From CALKUP01 sp964492735 (GTDB lineage Bacteria > Patescibacteriota > Patescibacteriia > UBA9570 > XYC2-FULL-38-9): a DNA stretch of 30,032 bases. The stretch spans positions 1 through 30,032 of the forward strand of contig CAZBLE010000013.1 of assembly GCA_964492735.1 (NCBI GenBank). Direction: 5' to 3'. The notes under the pieces are model-generated. The model was not told where the DNA came from. It searched no databases and saw only the letters and a list, made by a program, of their open reading frames with translations. Shown in pieces: positions 6,975 to 14,650 of this stretch. Position 1 is the first letter of the stretch. Every line of letters starts with the position of its first letter. The translations under genes were made by a program, and so were the position numbers.

Positions 6975-7621
6975 GTGTGGTTAATAATGTTGCGGACCAG
7001 ATTTTGACATTACCGAGCGACAGCCCGATTTTAGTTGGTGTTAACGGAGTAGACGGTTCTGGTAAAACAGAGTTTGTGAAAAATCTTGCAGCAGCACTAA
7101 AAGAAAAAACGGAAAGGCAAATTGTAGCAATCTCTATAGACGGATTCCACAATCCAAAAGCTATTCGTTATGCCAAGGGCAGGGAGTCGGCAGAAGGGTT
7201 TTATCGAGATTCCTTTAACCTTCAAGTATTCGAAGAAAAAGTTTTGCAGCCGCTAAAGAATGGAGAGGGGGAGTGCGTTACTCGGATTTTTGATGTGAGC
7301 ACAGATACGGACATAACTGATGAGTGCATAATTGTATCTGATGATGCAATCATTCTAATTGAGGGGATTTTTCTTTTTCAAAAGAATCTACTCCCATACT
7401 TTGATTTAAAGATATTCTTGGACGTGCCATTTGAGGTGACACTCGAAAGAATGCTGGTGCGTGAAGGGAGTAGTAAATCTCGGGAAAGTGCGATTGATTT
7501 ATTTGAAAAGCGTTACAAGCCTGGGCAGTTACTATATTTTTCTGAAGCGCACCCAAAAGAGTGCGCAGATATTGTGATTGATAATTCGGATTACAGCGTA
7601 CCAAAAATCGAGTCCATTTGA
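6971..7621 (+). CDS. Uridine kinase-like P-loop protein
   Basis: A 216-residue P-loop kinase. Walker A is GVDGSGKT, near residues 26-33. The following ISIDGFHNP stretch matches the uridine/pantothenate kinase pattern in which an Asp-x-F/Y-His segment contacts the substrate. FLDVPFEVTLERMLVRE is the typical lid/arginine region. The real substrate is unknown; accessory members are broadly called uridine kinase-like. The last three residues (ESI) and stop are supplied by the start of a repeated copy of its own 3' end, so the original C-terminus appears to have been replaced by recombination. It is translationally coupled to the gene upstream. Confidence 0.75.
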   Translation: MSVVNNVADQILTLPSDSPILVGVNGVDGSGKTEFVKNLAAALKEKTERQIVAISIDGFHNPKAIRYAKGRESAEGFYRDSFNLQVFEEKVLQPLKNGEGECVTRIFDVSTDTDITDECIIVSDDAIILIEGIFLFQKNLLPYFDLKIFLDVPFEVTLERMLVREGSSKSRESAIDLFEKRYKPGQLLYFSEAHPKECADIVIDNSDYSVPKIESI

Positions 7622-7808
7622 GGTGACACTCGAAAGAATGTTGATGCGTGATGAGGGTCGTGAATCTCGACAAGCCACTATTGATTTGTTTGAAAAGCGT
7701 TACAAGCCTGGACAGCAACTGTACTTTACTGAAGCGCACCCAAAAGAAATCGCAGATATTGTAATTGATAATTCGAATTACAGTGCGCCGAAAATTGTAC
7801 TGAGTTGA
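7612..7808 (+). pseudogene. 3' remnant of a second uridine kinase-like gene
   Basis: From PFEVTLERML to PKI, this segment repeats the end of the preceding kinase. 47 of 61 residues are identical, with a DNA offset of 187 bases. That offset is not a multiple of three, so the copy lies in another frame. The N-terminal two thirds, including the P-loop, are missing. The divergence between copies points to loss of most of a tandem paralogue, or crossing-over between two paralogues, rather than a fresh duplication. The end overlaps the opposite-strand SGNH gene by 31 bases. Confidence 0.8.
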
Positions 7809-8377
7809 TTTTGAGCTACAGCAAACATTTTTTCATGTCCGTCTGAATTTGGATGGATGCCATCCGCTAAGTCTTCATTGCTAATGACATTTCTCATTGA
7901 AATATAATCAAGCCCATTTTCTTTGCAATGTGATTCAATGACCGTATCAAATGCGAACATGTTTGTGTTTGTCCACGATTGATCTTGATCTAAAGGATGT
8001 GGGTTTACCAGTGACTCATCCACTGATGCAAGTCCCACGAAAATAATCTTCTTTGCAAGGCTTGCGCCAATGTTTGTGAGTTGAATGATATTTTGTTTGA
8101 ATTCGGTTAAAGGTACTTTATGCTCATTCTTTGAGAGAATAAAGTTTGCGTCATTGGCTCCAATAGCAAATATAATGACATCAGCCATTCTGGTATTAGC
8201 TTCTGATTCAACGCGTTTTAAAAGATTTGTTGTCGTATCTCCGGGAATACCTAAATTGTATATTTCTATATCTGAACCTTGTTTACCATAATAATTTCGC
8301 AGCAGTGTAGCCCAGCCGCCATTCCTTGTGTCTATAGCGCCCCATGTAATACTATCTCCAAAAATAACGACGTTCAT
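7778..8377 (-). CDS. SGNH/GDSL-family hydrolase
   Basis: A 199-residue protein with the complete SGNH set. The nucleophile is S9 in FGDSITWG, the block II glycine is in NLGIPG (about 42-46), N75 is in GAND, and the D172/H175 dyad is in DGIHPN. The family hydrolyses esters (lipases, acyl-thioesterases, carbohydrate esterases). No signal peptide is seen, so it should be cytoplasmic. Its ATG overlaps the stop of the upstream P-loop kinase (8374-8377), so the two are a coupled operon. The substrate is unknown. Confidence 0.85.
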   Translation of the reverse strand: MNVVIFGDSITWGAIDTRNGGWATLLRNYYGKQGSDIEIYNLGIPGDTTTNLLKRVESEANTRMADVIIFAIGANDANFILSKNEHKVPLTEFKQNIIQLTNIGASLAKKIIFVGLASVDESLVNPHPLDQDQSWTNTNMFAFDTVIESHCKENGLDYISMRNVISNEDLADGIHPNSDGHEKMFAVAQNQLSTIFGAL

Positions 8378-8943
8378 AAGGATGTGTTTTGAATAATTGC
8401 ATTTGCAGTAAGGTCGGGGCGATATGTTTCAAAAAATAGCTTATCATTTTCTTTCCAGATTCCGTCCCAGAGTTCATCCTTTGGAGCGTTGTACTCTTCA
8501 CGATCTCGCTTTTTCCCACGAGCCATCGCTTCTTCTAGTGGAATGTCGACCCAAATCGTATACGCAAAATACTTTAGCAGTTCCGGTCGCAATAAACCAA
8601 CACCTTCAACTATGAGAAGTCCATCATGGGAGACTTGGGTAGTTTGAGTTACTGTATTTTGAGTATGATCGAAATCCCCGTAGGGGATAGGATTTACATT
8701 TTTTATAAAGGGAACAAGAATTTCATCTTCGAGTCGTTTGTAATCTACAATTTCCCACATACTGTAATTGTGTAGTCCCGTGTCTTTCCAAAAGGAGTCG
8801 ACACTGATGACAGGGGCATTGAGTGTAGCGTGCAGCGCTGCAGCGGCTGTAGATTTACCTGCACCACCAAAACCAGACAAAGCGATAATCGCTGGCCGTG
8901 GAAGATTCTGAATGTCTTGGAGAATTTTAGGGGAGATGTGCAT
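8374..8943 (-). CDS. P-loop kinase, uridine kinase-like
   Basis: 189 residues from the ATG ending at 8943. The frame extends upstream to a TTG at 8970, but ATG is preferred. Walker A is GFGGAGKS, near residues 23-30. The next strand ends VISVDSFWKD, the usual substrate-binding Asp region of uridine kinase-like proteins. IVEGVGLL is the Walker B-like strand. A lid segment rich in Arg/Lys (RGKKRDREE) follows. It is only distantly similar to the kinase at 6971-7621. It is coupled to the downstream SGNH hydrolase, so they may act on the same small molecule. Confidence 0.75.
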   Translation of the reverse strand: MHISPKILQDIQNLPRPAIIALSGFGGAGKSTAAAALHATLNAPVISVDSFWKDTGLHNYSMWEIVDYKRLEDEILVPFIKNVNPIPYGDFDHTQNTVTQTTQVSHDGLLIVEGVGLLRPELLKYFAYTIWVDIPLEEAMARGKKRDREEYNAPKDELWDGIWKENDKLFFETYRPDLTANAIIQNTSL

Positions 8944-9096
8944 ACTGTTTTGAGTGTAGCATAATGCCAAAATTGTGATAAAATGTCACTACATAATCTA
9001 CTGTGGAAGTGGTCGACGGCACATTGTTCCTAAAACTCAGAAAAGTGCATTTTACCCAATGAAAACGGGGTTAAAACGTGATATTAGACTCGGTCC
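8944..9096. other. Noncoding gap before the tRNA fragment
   Basis: About 150 bases between the leftward kinase gene and the tRNA fragment. I see no gene. The 5' half of a tRNA-Thr (acceptor strand GCCGTTT and D-arm) is not here, which is why the adjacent tRNA sequence is called truncated. Confidence 0.6.
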
Positions 9097-9146
9097 CCAC
9101 CATGGTAAGGTGGAGGTCTCGGGTTCGATCCCCGAAAACGGCTCCA
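9097..9146 (+). tRNA. 3' half of tRNA-Thr(GGT), truncated; probable attachment-site scar
   Basis: The anticodon arm is CCACC-ATGGTAA-GGTGG, giving anticodon GGT (Thr). A variable loop follows, then T-arm TCGGG-TTCGATC-CCCGA, the acceptor 3' strand AAACGGC, discriminator T and encoded CCA. The matching 5' acceptor strand and D-arm are absent in the bases before it. An isolated 3' half that begins at the anticodon stem is the classic product of integration into a tRNA gene: the element restores the intact gene at one end and leaves the displaced 3' part at the other. The intact tRNA-Thr would lie outside this window. The next gene starts two bases on. Confidence 0.75.
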
Positions 9147-9147
9147 T

Positions 9148-9573
9148 ATGAACACAAAAGAAGAGATTAAACACTATATTGATAGTCAGTCCGAATCAAA
9201 GCTTAGTGATATGCAAACACTGGATCGGATGATTCGAAAGCTGCTCCCAAAACGCAAGCTCTGGTTTTTGGATGGCAAAAACAGCGAAGGGAAAATTGTT
9301 TCTAATCCGAATATTGGATATGGATTGCAGACCATGCAGTTAGCTGGTGGAAAAACGAGGGAGTTTTATCAAATTGGTTTGAGCGCAAACACAACTGGTA
9401 TTTCCGTGTATATTCTTGGCATTGAAGACAAGAAATATTTGGCGAAGACATATGGCAAAACAATAGGCAAGGCGAGTGTGACGGGCTATTGCATTAAGTT
9501 TAAAGCACTGAAAGATATTGACGTTGATGTGCTTGGGAAGGCGATTTTGGATGGGATTGGTGCGGCGTTGTAA
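9148..9573 (+). CDS. DUF1801 family protein
   Basis: A 141-residue protein of the DUF1801 (YdhG-like) fold. It shows an N-terminal helix, then LWFLDGKNSEGKIVSNPNIGYG and the family's hydrophobic strand pattern YQIGLSANTTGISVYILGI. The family is widespread and its molecular role is not established. The ATG begins two bases after the CCA of the tRNA fragment, so it has no room for a ribosome binding site of its own. Its mRNA may be made from upstream and processed, or be leaderless. A second, divergent DUF1801 gene is at 15266-15661. A terminator follows at 9594-9613. Confidence 0.7.
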   Translation: MNTKEEIKHYIDSQSESKLSDMQTLDRMIRKLLPKRKLWFLDGKNSEGKIVSNPNIGYGLQTMQLAGGKTREFYQIGLSANTTGISVYILGIEDKKYLAKTYGKTIGKASVTGYCIKFKALKDIDVDVLGKAILDGIGAAL

Positions 9574-9593
9574 TTCTCAGGTAGGAAAATATG

Positions 9594-9613
9594 AGCGTTA
9601 GCAATGCTTTTTT
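9594..9613 (+). terminator. Intrinsic terminator after the DUF1801 gene
   Basis: A 6-bp stem AGCGTT/AATGCT (one G-T pair) with loop AGC, followed directly by a run of six T. The next promoter's -10 box begins three bases after the T run. Confidence 0.55.
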
Positions 9614-9655
9614 GTTATACTGAAATATATGTTTATAGAATTGCTAAATATGTAG
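9613..9655 (+). promoter_or_regulatory. Extended -10 promoter and 8-codon leader reading frame
   Basis: TGT plus TATACT (9616-9621) form an extended -10 element. Transcription should begin near 9628. At 9629 an ATG opens a frame of eight codons (MFIELLNM) ending in TAG at 9653-9655, three bases before the methyltransferase ATG at 9659. A leaderless mini-ORF directly upstream could couple or throttle translation of the next gene. The promoter is fairly clear; the role of the mini-ORF is inferred. Confidence 0.45.
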
Positions 9656-9658
9656 TAT

Positions 9659-10402
9659 ATGACCAAACCTGATTACGCAGAATTTGATAACCCGAGACTC
9701 GCAAGAGTATATGACAGTTTTAATTCCTTGACTGAGGATGGGGTGTTTTGGTTGGCAAAGATTAAAGAGCTTGGAGTGCAGCGCATAATCGACGTCGGAT
9801 GCGGCACAGGCTTGCTGACGTGTGAATTAGCGCAACTTGGTTACACAGTTGTTGGCGTAGAGCCTGCGCGGGCAATGCTGGATCTCGCTCAAGAAAAAGA
9901 AGGAGGGAAGAAGGTGACGTGGTTATTAGGTAGCACTGAGCAGCTTCAAGGTCAAAAAGCAGATATGGTTATAATGACAAGTCATGTCGCGCAATTTTTT
10001 GTTAGTAGTGAAAAGTGGGATGAGGCGCTAAAGAATATGTATGACGCTTTGGAAGAAGGAGGGGTGATTTTGTTTGATAGTAAAAATCCATTGAGTGCGC
10101 CATGGAAAAATTGGAGTAAGGAGAAGACAAAACGAACGAGAACGACGCCCGAAGGAGAGGTTATGTTTTGGATTGACGCGCCTGTTGTTAATGGGAATCA
10201 AGTGGAATATGAATTGCATTATCTGTTCTCAAAAGATTCAGAAGAGCTTGTTTCAAAAAATACTTTAGTATATCGCTCGAAGGATGAAATAATGGAAGAT
10301 TTACAAACAGTAGGTTTTCAAGTTGAGAATGTATACGGGAATTGGAACGGGGATGAGTACAGTGAAGATAGTGAGGAAATGATTTTTTTAGCGAAGAAAT
10401 AG
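9659..10402 (+). CDS. Class I SAM-dependent methyltransferase
   Basis: A 247-residue soluble protein. Motif I is IIDVGCGTGLLT (about residues 41-52), followed by the acidic residue of motif II in VVGVEPARAML. ADMVIMTSHVAQFF is motif IV and LEEGGVILFDSKNP is the post-IV strand. The acceptor substrate is unknown; proteins of this build often modify small molecules. It has no Shine-Dalgarno site, and the extended -10 promoter lies 38 bases upstream with a mini-ORF in between. Confidence 0.85.
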   Translation: MTKPDYAEFDNPRLARVYDSFNSLTEDGVFWLAKIKELGVQRIIDVGCGTGLLTCELAQLGYTVVGVEPARAMLDLAQEKEGGKKVTWLLGSTEQLQGQKADMVIMTSHVAQFFVSSEKWDEALKNMYDALEEGGVILFDSKNPLSAPWKNWSKEKTKRTRTTPEGEVMFWIDAPVVNGNQVEYELHYLFSKDSEELVSKNTLVYRSKDEIMEDLQTVGFQVENVYGNWNGDEYSEDSEEMIFLAKK

Positions 10403-10466
10403 GAGTTTTTAAAATAAAAATATAATGTAAGGCACATTGAATAAATAAGGTATTTTAGTATTTTTG

Positions 10467-10500
10467 TTGACACACTCCTTTGATTCTGCCAAGCTATAAT
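10467..10500 (+). promoter_or_regulatory. Promoter of the PHP-ATPase gene
   Basis: A consensus TATAAT sits at 10495-10500, 27 bases before the ATG. TTGACA at 10467-10472 is also consensus, but the 22-bp spacing is longer than usual, so the -35 assignment is uncertain. Confidence 0.45.
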
Positions 10501-10527
10501 TAGTAAAAATAGCAATAATTTACAGAA

Positions 10528-13200
10528 ATGGAACAAGTGCAAATAGATAGAGGTGCTCGTTTTCGACGCGCTGATTTACATATTCATACTGCTGCCAGTC
10601 ATGATGTGGGCGCTGACCCGGCAAGTCCCGAATCCATTATTGACAGCGCGATACAAAATGGCGTTGAAGTGATTGCAATTACTGACCACAATAAAATAGA
10701 CAATGTTCAGGCTGCATTGAGTTATGCGGAAGGGAAGAATATATTAGTTGTTCCAGGTGTTGAACTTACTGTCGCTGAAGGACATTTACTGGTCTATGCA
10801 CCTAGTTTTGATGCTTTGCAACGGATTTTAGGCGCATTAGATTTTAGCGATGATTATAAGGCATGTCGAACGGGGGCATCACAGATTTTGCAGACAGTTG
10901 AAAGACACCAGGGCCTAGCTGTATTTGCTCATATCGAGAGAGATCAAGGTGTTGAGAATCGTGTGCCAGGTTATGGTGACCCGAAAGCAGTCCTATTTTC
11001 AGCAACTGCGCTAGCTGGGCTGGAAATCGCAGAATCAGAAACGCAAACATGGTTTACCCAGTATGATGTTGATGATGCTCGTCGTGAGTTTTATAACAAA
11101 CATCTAAAAGGATTAGGTGGAGATTTTTCAAATGGGATTCCAAAAGTACATTTTTCAGACGCTCATAATTTGAGTGAATTCACTGATAATATAAAGCAGG
11201 ACAGAAGGTTGACCCGTTTAAAAATGTCTAGTCTAAGCTGGGATGCATTGCGTGCTGCCTTTGCCGATCCTGAGGCAAGAGTCCGTCTCGAAATTGATGT
11301 ACCAAAGCATGTTCCTCAGTTTGTATCAATGAAGATGCAAGGGGGATTTACTGCAGGTGAGAATTTTATTTTTAGTAGCAATTTAACTTGTATTATTGGT
11401 GGCCGTGGTTCTGGTAAATCCACTAGCATGGCAGTATTGCGAAAATTTGCAGGCAGGCCTATTAAATTAGACTTAACTAGATCAGATGCATGGCCAGATC
11501 AAGCTGAGTTGGTGTATGTAGATGAGCAAGGTAGAAAGCTAAATTTTATTCTAAGATCGGATGGTGATATTGAATGTTATGATACGAATGGTGAACCTGT
11601 GTATGACTACGAAATACAAATAGATGCATTAGATCAAGGCGATGTAGCTAAGACTGCTGAAGAGTCGGGTTCAAATCAGACCTCATTAATGATGTTTTTG
11701 GATGGACTTTTGAACATTGAGGATAAAAAAAATGCAGCTGAGGAAATTCGTAGTGATCTAATTGAAAATGGAACAACCATCCAAGAGCTCCAAGTTGTTG
11801 TTGCTGGCTTTGATACTGTTGAGCAACAGCTCCAAGGTAAATTAAAACAGGAAACTGCAGCAAAAGCATCGAATAGCGATGAGTTAGTATTACTGCAAGG
11901 CGAGCTCGTGAAAGCTGATGTAATTAGACGTGAGCTGATTAGCACATTCAAGCAAACGGCCGAGGACATGTCAGAGTCTCTTGGGCAAGAAGTCCTTGGT
12001 GATATGGTGGCTCTTGCAGAAAATGCAGATGGACTAAATGGTGCAGCAGATTTAGAGAATCCAATCCGTGCGTTCATTGATACATGCCAGACGGTATTAA
12101 GTGAAGCACAAAGTGATATTTCAGAAGCGTTGAAAGAATCGGAGCCTTCTTTGAGACAGTATATAACTGCTTTAGAGACTAAGCACAACGAATTAAGAGT
12201 GCAGATTAGCGCAGAGGTTGAGAAACTTGAAAAAGCTGGAGTTAAATTGGACATGAAATACTTAACTGATTTAGCACAGAGTGTGCAGCGCTTAAGAAGC
12301 CAACACAACAAACTCTTAAGACAAAAAAAGGAACTTGCTGAAGCAGAGAAAAAAAGAAAGCAGCTATTAAAGGATTATCATGGAGCATTAGAGAGTGTGT
12401 ACCAGGAGCGTAATGGTTTAGCGATACGTCTGACACAGGCCCTACAGGATTTTATGGTTGATTATCAAGTGTCTGTTAAATATGAGGAAGCTTGTATTGC
12501 AAACGAGTTGGAAAGCATTATTGTAGAGGTATGTGACTTTAGAACAAATTCTGTTCCAGTAATTGCCAATGTAATTGAAGTCGTAGGGGCCATTCAACTC
12601 ATTAAAGCAATTGAATCAAAAGATAATCAGTTTTTACGTTCGATCAAAGACACTCAGGGTAATGTCATGCTTACGGATCAGCAAATCCAAAGACTAATTC
12701 AGTCATTCACAGATTTTGCCAATTTAAGACGCATTCAAGAGTGTCATTATGATGATTTACCGCGCTTAGTTTTAACGCGCAAGCTAAAAAAAGGCGAGGG
12801 TGATGGAGCAGTTAAGGTTATGAAAAAAGAGTTTAGTCAGTTGTCGATGGGTCAAAGACAGTCAATTATTCTTGCTATCCTACTGACTGTGGAAACAAAT
12901 AGACCCTTGCTTATTGATCAGCCAGAAGACAATCTTGATAGCGCATTTGTGTATCAAGTGCTTGTTAGGGCATTGAGAAGGGTAAAGGAGGTTCGGCAAG
13001 TAATCTTGGTGACTCATAACGCAAATATATGTGTATTGGGTGATTCCGATCAGGTAATTCCGTTGAAGGCGACTGCTGACAAGGGTGTGATTATTGCAAC
13101 AGGAACCGTTGATAATGAGTTAATTAGAGGTCATGTATGTGAAATCTTGGAAGGGGGCAAGAGTGCATATCAATATAGAGGCGAAATCTATGGCATATAA
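10528..13200 (+). CDS. PHP domain-SMC/ABC-like ATPase fusion (TrlF-like)
   Basis: An 890-residue protein. The N-terminal PHP phosphoesterase domain (about 14-230) shows metal ligands H18 and H20 (LHIHT), D53-H54 (ITDHN), E79, H134 and D211/H213. The ATPase has Walker A GGRGSGKS at about 291-298, a long coiled-coil middle (about 400-650), signature LSMGQ at 772-776, Walker B LLIDQPED at 794-801 and the switch His in VTHN at about 830. This architecture is called TrlF-family AAA-like ATPase in public annotation and occurs in accessory regions. It probably couples ATP-driven nucleic acid sensing to phosphoester cleavage. All catalytic residues are present, so it is likely active. A defence role is inferred. 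Confidence 0.85.
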   Translation: MEQVQIDRGARFRRADLHIHTAASHDVGADPASPESIIDSAIQNGVEVIAITDHNKIDNVQAALSYAEGKNILVVPGVELTVAEGHLLVYAPSFDALQRILGALDFSDDYKACRTGASQILQTVERHQGLAVFAHIERDQGVENRVPGYGDPKAVLFSATALAGLEIAESETQTWFTQYDVDDARREFYNKHLKGLGGDFSNGIPKVHFSDAHNLSEFTDNIKQDRRLTRLKMSSLSWDALRAAFADPEARVRLEIDVPKHVPQFVSMKMQGGFTAGENFIFSSNLTCIIGGRGSGKSTSMAVLRKFAGRPIKLDLTRSDAWPDQAELVYVDEQGRKLNFILRSDGDIECYDTNGEPVYDYEIQIDALDQGDVAKTAEESGSNQTSLMMFLDGLLNIEDKKNAAEEIRSDLIENGTTIQELQVVVAGFDTVEQQLQGKLKQETAAKASNSDELVLLQGELVKADVIRRELISTFKQTAEDMSESLGQEVLGDMVALAENADGLNGAADLENPIRAFIDTCQTVLSEAQSDISEALKESEPSLRQYITALETKHNELRVQISAEVEKLEKAGVKLDMKYLTDLAQSVQRLRSQHNKLLRQKKELAEAEKKRKQLLKDYHGALESVYQERNGLAIRLTQALQDFMVDYQVSVKYEEACIANELESIIVEVCDFRTNSVPVIANVIEVVGAIQLIKAIESKDNQFLRSIKDTQGNVMLTDQQIQRLIQSFTDFANLRRIQECHYDDLPRLVLTRKLKKGEGDGAVKVMKKEFSQLSMGQRQSIILAILLTVETNRPLLIDQPEDNLDSAFVYQVLVRALRRVKEVRQVILVTHNANICVLGDSDQVIPLKATADKGVIIATGTVDNELIRGHVCEILEGGKSAYQYRGEIYGI

Positions 13201-13240
13201 TTTTGAAGACGCGATAAAATGATAATACATAAATTATGCG

Positions 13241-13271
13241 TTGAGATAGCTACAAAATCCTCCCTTATAAT
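13241..13271 (+). promoter_or_regulatory. Promoter of the SOUL gene
   Basis: TTGAGA (13241-13246), a 19-bp spacer and a consensus TATAAT (13266-13271). The short leader to the ATG at 13305 contains three tandem copies of TAGTG (13283-13297). Confidence 0.45.
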
Positions 13272-13304
13272 TCCCAAGAGAATAGTGTAGTGTAGTGTAT
13301 AGAC

Positions 13305-13936
13305 ATGCAAATACTACTCATAGCACTCATCATTCTCATCGCCGTAATCATCATTTGGACAGCATTCGGCTATTTCAGTGTCAGAAGTCTCGAAGAGCCG
13401 GCATATACGGTCATTGATACAAAAAAAGCTATGAAATTCGGAAATATGAATCATACCTCATCGCAGAAACAACCGTGTCCGGAGATTATGACGCCGCACT
13501 CAACACCGGGTTTTCGCGCATTGCAAATTATATTTTTGGAAATAACACCAGTCAGACAAAGTTAGAAGGTGAGGGTGCGCGTGGTGAAACGGCGTCAGAA
13601 AAAATCGCCATGACAATTCCAGTTTCTGAAACGCGCGATGCAGACGGGAGGCGTGTGGTGTATTTTGTGTTACCGCGCAAATATTCCATCGACACGATTC
13701 CGCGACCAAACGCACACAATGTACGCGTCCGAGAAGTTCCGTCCTTTACCGCGGCAGTATTGCGATTTTCTTGGTATCCAACCAGCGATCGGATTGAACA
13801 GAAAAAACAGCAGCTCATGCAGATGCTCGCGAAAGATGGGGTTGATATGGTAGGAGTCCCGACAACCGCATTATATAACCCGCCAGCCTCTCCACCATAT
13901 TTATTGCGGAATGAAATTATTATTCCAATAGAATAG
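13305..13936 (+). pseudogene. SOUL haem-binding family protein, frameshifted at an A7 run
   Basis: One membrane helix (residues about 3-22) leads into VRSLEEPAYTVIDTKK, then the frame is lost. The continuation is in the -1 frame from the A run at 13421-13427 (SYEIRKYESYLIAE) and runs unbroken to 13936 with the rest of a SOUL domain, including the MTIPV and VYFVLP strands. One extra A in the run would restore a protein of about 210 residues. The cause could be a real mutation, an assembly error in a homopolymer, or ribosomal slippage on the A-rich heptamer. SOUL proteins bind haem or related ligands; here the domain would be membrane-anchored. Confidence 0.8.
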
Positions 13937-13948
13937 CCATTCACTACA

Positions 13949-14614
13949 TCACCGATTGTCTTTCAAAAAGGGCGAGAAGGCGGTTATGGCATCGCTAATG
14001 TCCGCGCTCCATAACACAAAATGCACCTCAGAAAAGGTCGAAACAACTTCCACGACATTAATGTGTTTTAGAGCCAGCGCGCGCATAAGGGCGTATCCAA
14101 TATTTGGTTCGTAGGTCAGATGTGATGTATACGACAGCGTTACAACCGCCAAATCTTTCAAACAACCATTTATCGCAGAGCTTTGGCCAATGTGTTTTTC
14201 TATATCTTCAAGAAAGCGTTGTGGGAAAATAAAGTTACTTTCACCATTCCCATCAACGGTCAGAAAAAAGTCATTTAATTTTTTAGATTGTTTTTTTAAC
14301 CACATCGCTGCAGATTGAGCTGTCGCGCCTTTTTGAAATGCCATCTCAACAACATCAAGCTTCACTGTAACTGAGTCCATTGTAAATTCGGGGACTAATG
14401 TTGTGTGTGTGCTGGTCTCACTCAATTCTGCACGCAGTCGACTCAATGCGGTTACAATCGTATTGATTTTTACTGGTTTTAAACACCATTCCTCGACTTG
14501 CTCCTGTATGTCTCGAGCATAAGCATGCGCGTTTAATAGGTCGCGGCCAAGTGCTTCGTAGGCGATAGGATCCTGTTCAATAATGCGGCGGACTGATTCA
14601 GCTGTTGTTTTCAT
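13949..14614 (-). CDS. Putative regulator with C-terminal ACT-like domain
   Basis: 221 residues from the ATG ending at 14614 (MKTTAES). The N-terminal part (about 1-65) is helical with a KPVKINTIVTALSRL segment typical of winged-helix-like domains in archaeal and CPR proteins. The C-terminal part (about 150-215) follows the ACT pattern: a VVTLSY strand, then NIGYALMRALALKHINVVEVVS and a closing strand. ACT domains bind small ligands, often amino acids. A ligand-sensing transcription regulator is the best guess. The start codon overlaps a perfect palindrome (14613-14630), which would suit autoregulation. The longer frame reaching 14650 would cover the -35 box and is rejected. Confidence 0.6.
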   Translation of the reverse strand: MKTTAESVRRIIEQDPIAYEALGRDLLNAHAYARDIQEQVEEWCLKPVKINTIVTALSRLRAELSETSTHTTLVPEFTMDSVTVKLDVVEMAFQKGATAQSAAMWLKKQSKKLNDFFLTVDGNGESNFIFPQRFLEDIEKHIGQSSAINGCLKDLAVVTLSYTSHLTYEPNIGYALMRALALKHINVVEVVSTFSEVHFVLWSADISDAITAFSPFLKDNR

Positions 14615-14650
14615 GTCATATATATGACATATAATACATATTTGTGTCAA
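14613..14650 (-). promoter_or_regulatory. Promoter with perfect 18-bp palindrome at the start codon
   Basis: ATGTCATATATATGACAT (14613-14630) equals its own reverse complement and overlaps the first bases of the leftward gene. Reading leftward, a consensus TTGACA lies at 14645-14650 and an AT-rich -10 region falls inside the palindrome, so the message would start close to the ATG. A repressor bound here would block transcription, possibly the gene's own product. Confidence 0.6.

Noticed and set aside
9071..9146. Complete tRNA gene
   Set aside because: The bases where the acceptor 5' strand and D-arm should be do not pair or match; only the 3' half is present.
13305..13936. Programmed -1 frameshifting as the primary call
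   Set aside because: The A7 run is slippery, but no stimulatory hairpin or upstream Shine-Dalgarno-like element is evident, so a homopolymer indel is more likely.
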